NCBI RefSeq assembly: GCF_008831285.2
Contig: NC_045144.1
Span: 18,241,716-18,305,715, forward strand
Length of the DNA: 64,000 bases
Reading direction: 5' to 3'
From: Nymphaea colorata
Taxonomy: Eukaryota; Streptophyta; Magnoliopsida; Nymphaeales; Nymphaeaceae
The translations under genes were made by a program, and so were the position numbers. How positions within the stretch are numbered: position 1 is the first letter of the stretch; every line of letters starts with the position of its first letter. Below, one piece after another: positions 63,880-64,000 of the stretch. Under the pieces are notes generated by a model. It ran no database searches, had not been told where the DNA came from, and was given only the letters and a program-made list of their open reading frames with translations.

Positions 63880-64000
63880 CGGTAATAAGCCTTTGTCTCT
63901 TAATCTGGACGGGACGGGTCGGGCTGGGATATTTCCCCTGGAGATTTTTCCTTGCTCGATCCTGTTTTCCCACGCCGTCGCTAGGGTTTCCCTCCGGATG
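63880..64000 (+). promoter_or_regulatory. Probable 5' leader of a gene that begins at the window edge
   Basis: Base composition turns GC-rich. The text TCGCTAGGGTTTCCCTCCGG contains a telo-box-like TAGGGTTT, common in plant leaders of growth and translation genes. The final three bases are ATG (63998-64000). Nothing of the coding region is visible. Confidence 0.3.

Overview
This is a stretch of nuclear plant DNA, almost certainly from a flowering plant. It has split genes with GT-AG introns, many AT and CT/AG microsatellites, small inverted-repeat transposons, SINE- and LINE-like remnants, and plant-specific gene families. The species cannot be told from the sequence. A run of exactly 100 N (4241-4340) is a scaffold gap. 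Gene density is low: three confident protein-coding genes, one damaged duplicate, one probable uncharacterised small gene and one weak interrupted ORF. Most of the rest is decayed repeat DNA.

Left third (1-20.1 kb). A block of at least 6.6 kb is present twice in direct orientation, at 1-6645 and about 13186-20075, roughly 13.2 kb apart. Each copy carries a small intronless DUF761-type gene. The copy at 13221-13775 is intact (184 aa). The copy at 36-590 differs in the coding part by one visible base that makes a stop codon and removes the DUF761 signature. The intact gene lies between two inverted arms of about 1.7-1.8 kb (11465-13185 and about 14425-16255). The arms hold non-LTR retroelement (LINE) remnants, including a readable zf-RVT-like zinc motif. 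The gene's TATA box lies in the end of the left arm. Between the two blocks, on the minus strand, four phase-compatible exons (10073-11051) encode about 102 aa of a protein I do not recognise.

Middle (20.3-28.3 kb). The complete 11-exon gene for V-type proton ATPase subunit C (VHA-C) occupies 20608-26446. A palindromic G-box and a long CT repeat lie upstream, and an internal tandem duplication lies in intron 6. Two inverted-repeat elements follow. One (27159-27397) sits between near-identical 9-bp repeats and splits an otherwise continuous ORF. The other (27983-28301) is a PIF/Harbinger-like MITE with a TTA target duplication.

From 28 to 64 kb the DNA is mostly intergenic. The exception is a complete 7-exon bHLH transcription factor gene of the bHLH137-like type on the minus strand (44425-42912). 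The intergenic DNA contains two SINE-like elements of one type, a tRNA-like SINE head, several members of a 'GGCGGAGCCA' inverted-terminus family (the best, 60143-60372, has a perfect 10-bp target duplication), two related elements rich in GAGCTCGA words, compound AT/AG microsatellites, and a tandem repeat rich in CATGCA motifs. The last 120 bases look like the 5' leader of another gene that begins at the window edge.

The genes do not form a pathway. VHA-C is a housekeeping proton-pump subunit, the bHLH is a DNA-binding regulator, and the DUF761 protein has no established biochemical role. Exon boundaries were placed by eye from splice signals, reading-frame phase and family knowledge. No alignment or database search was run.
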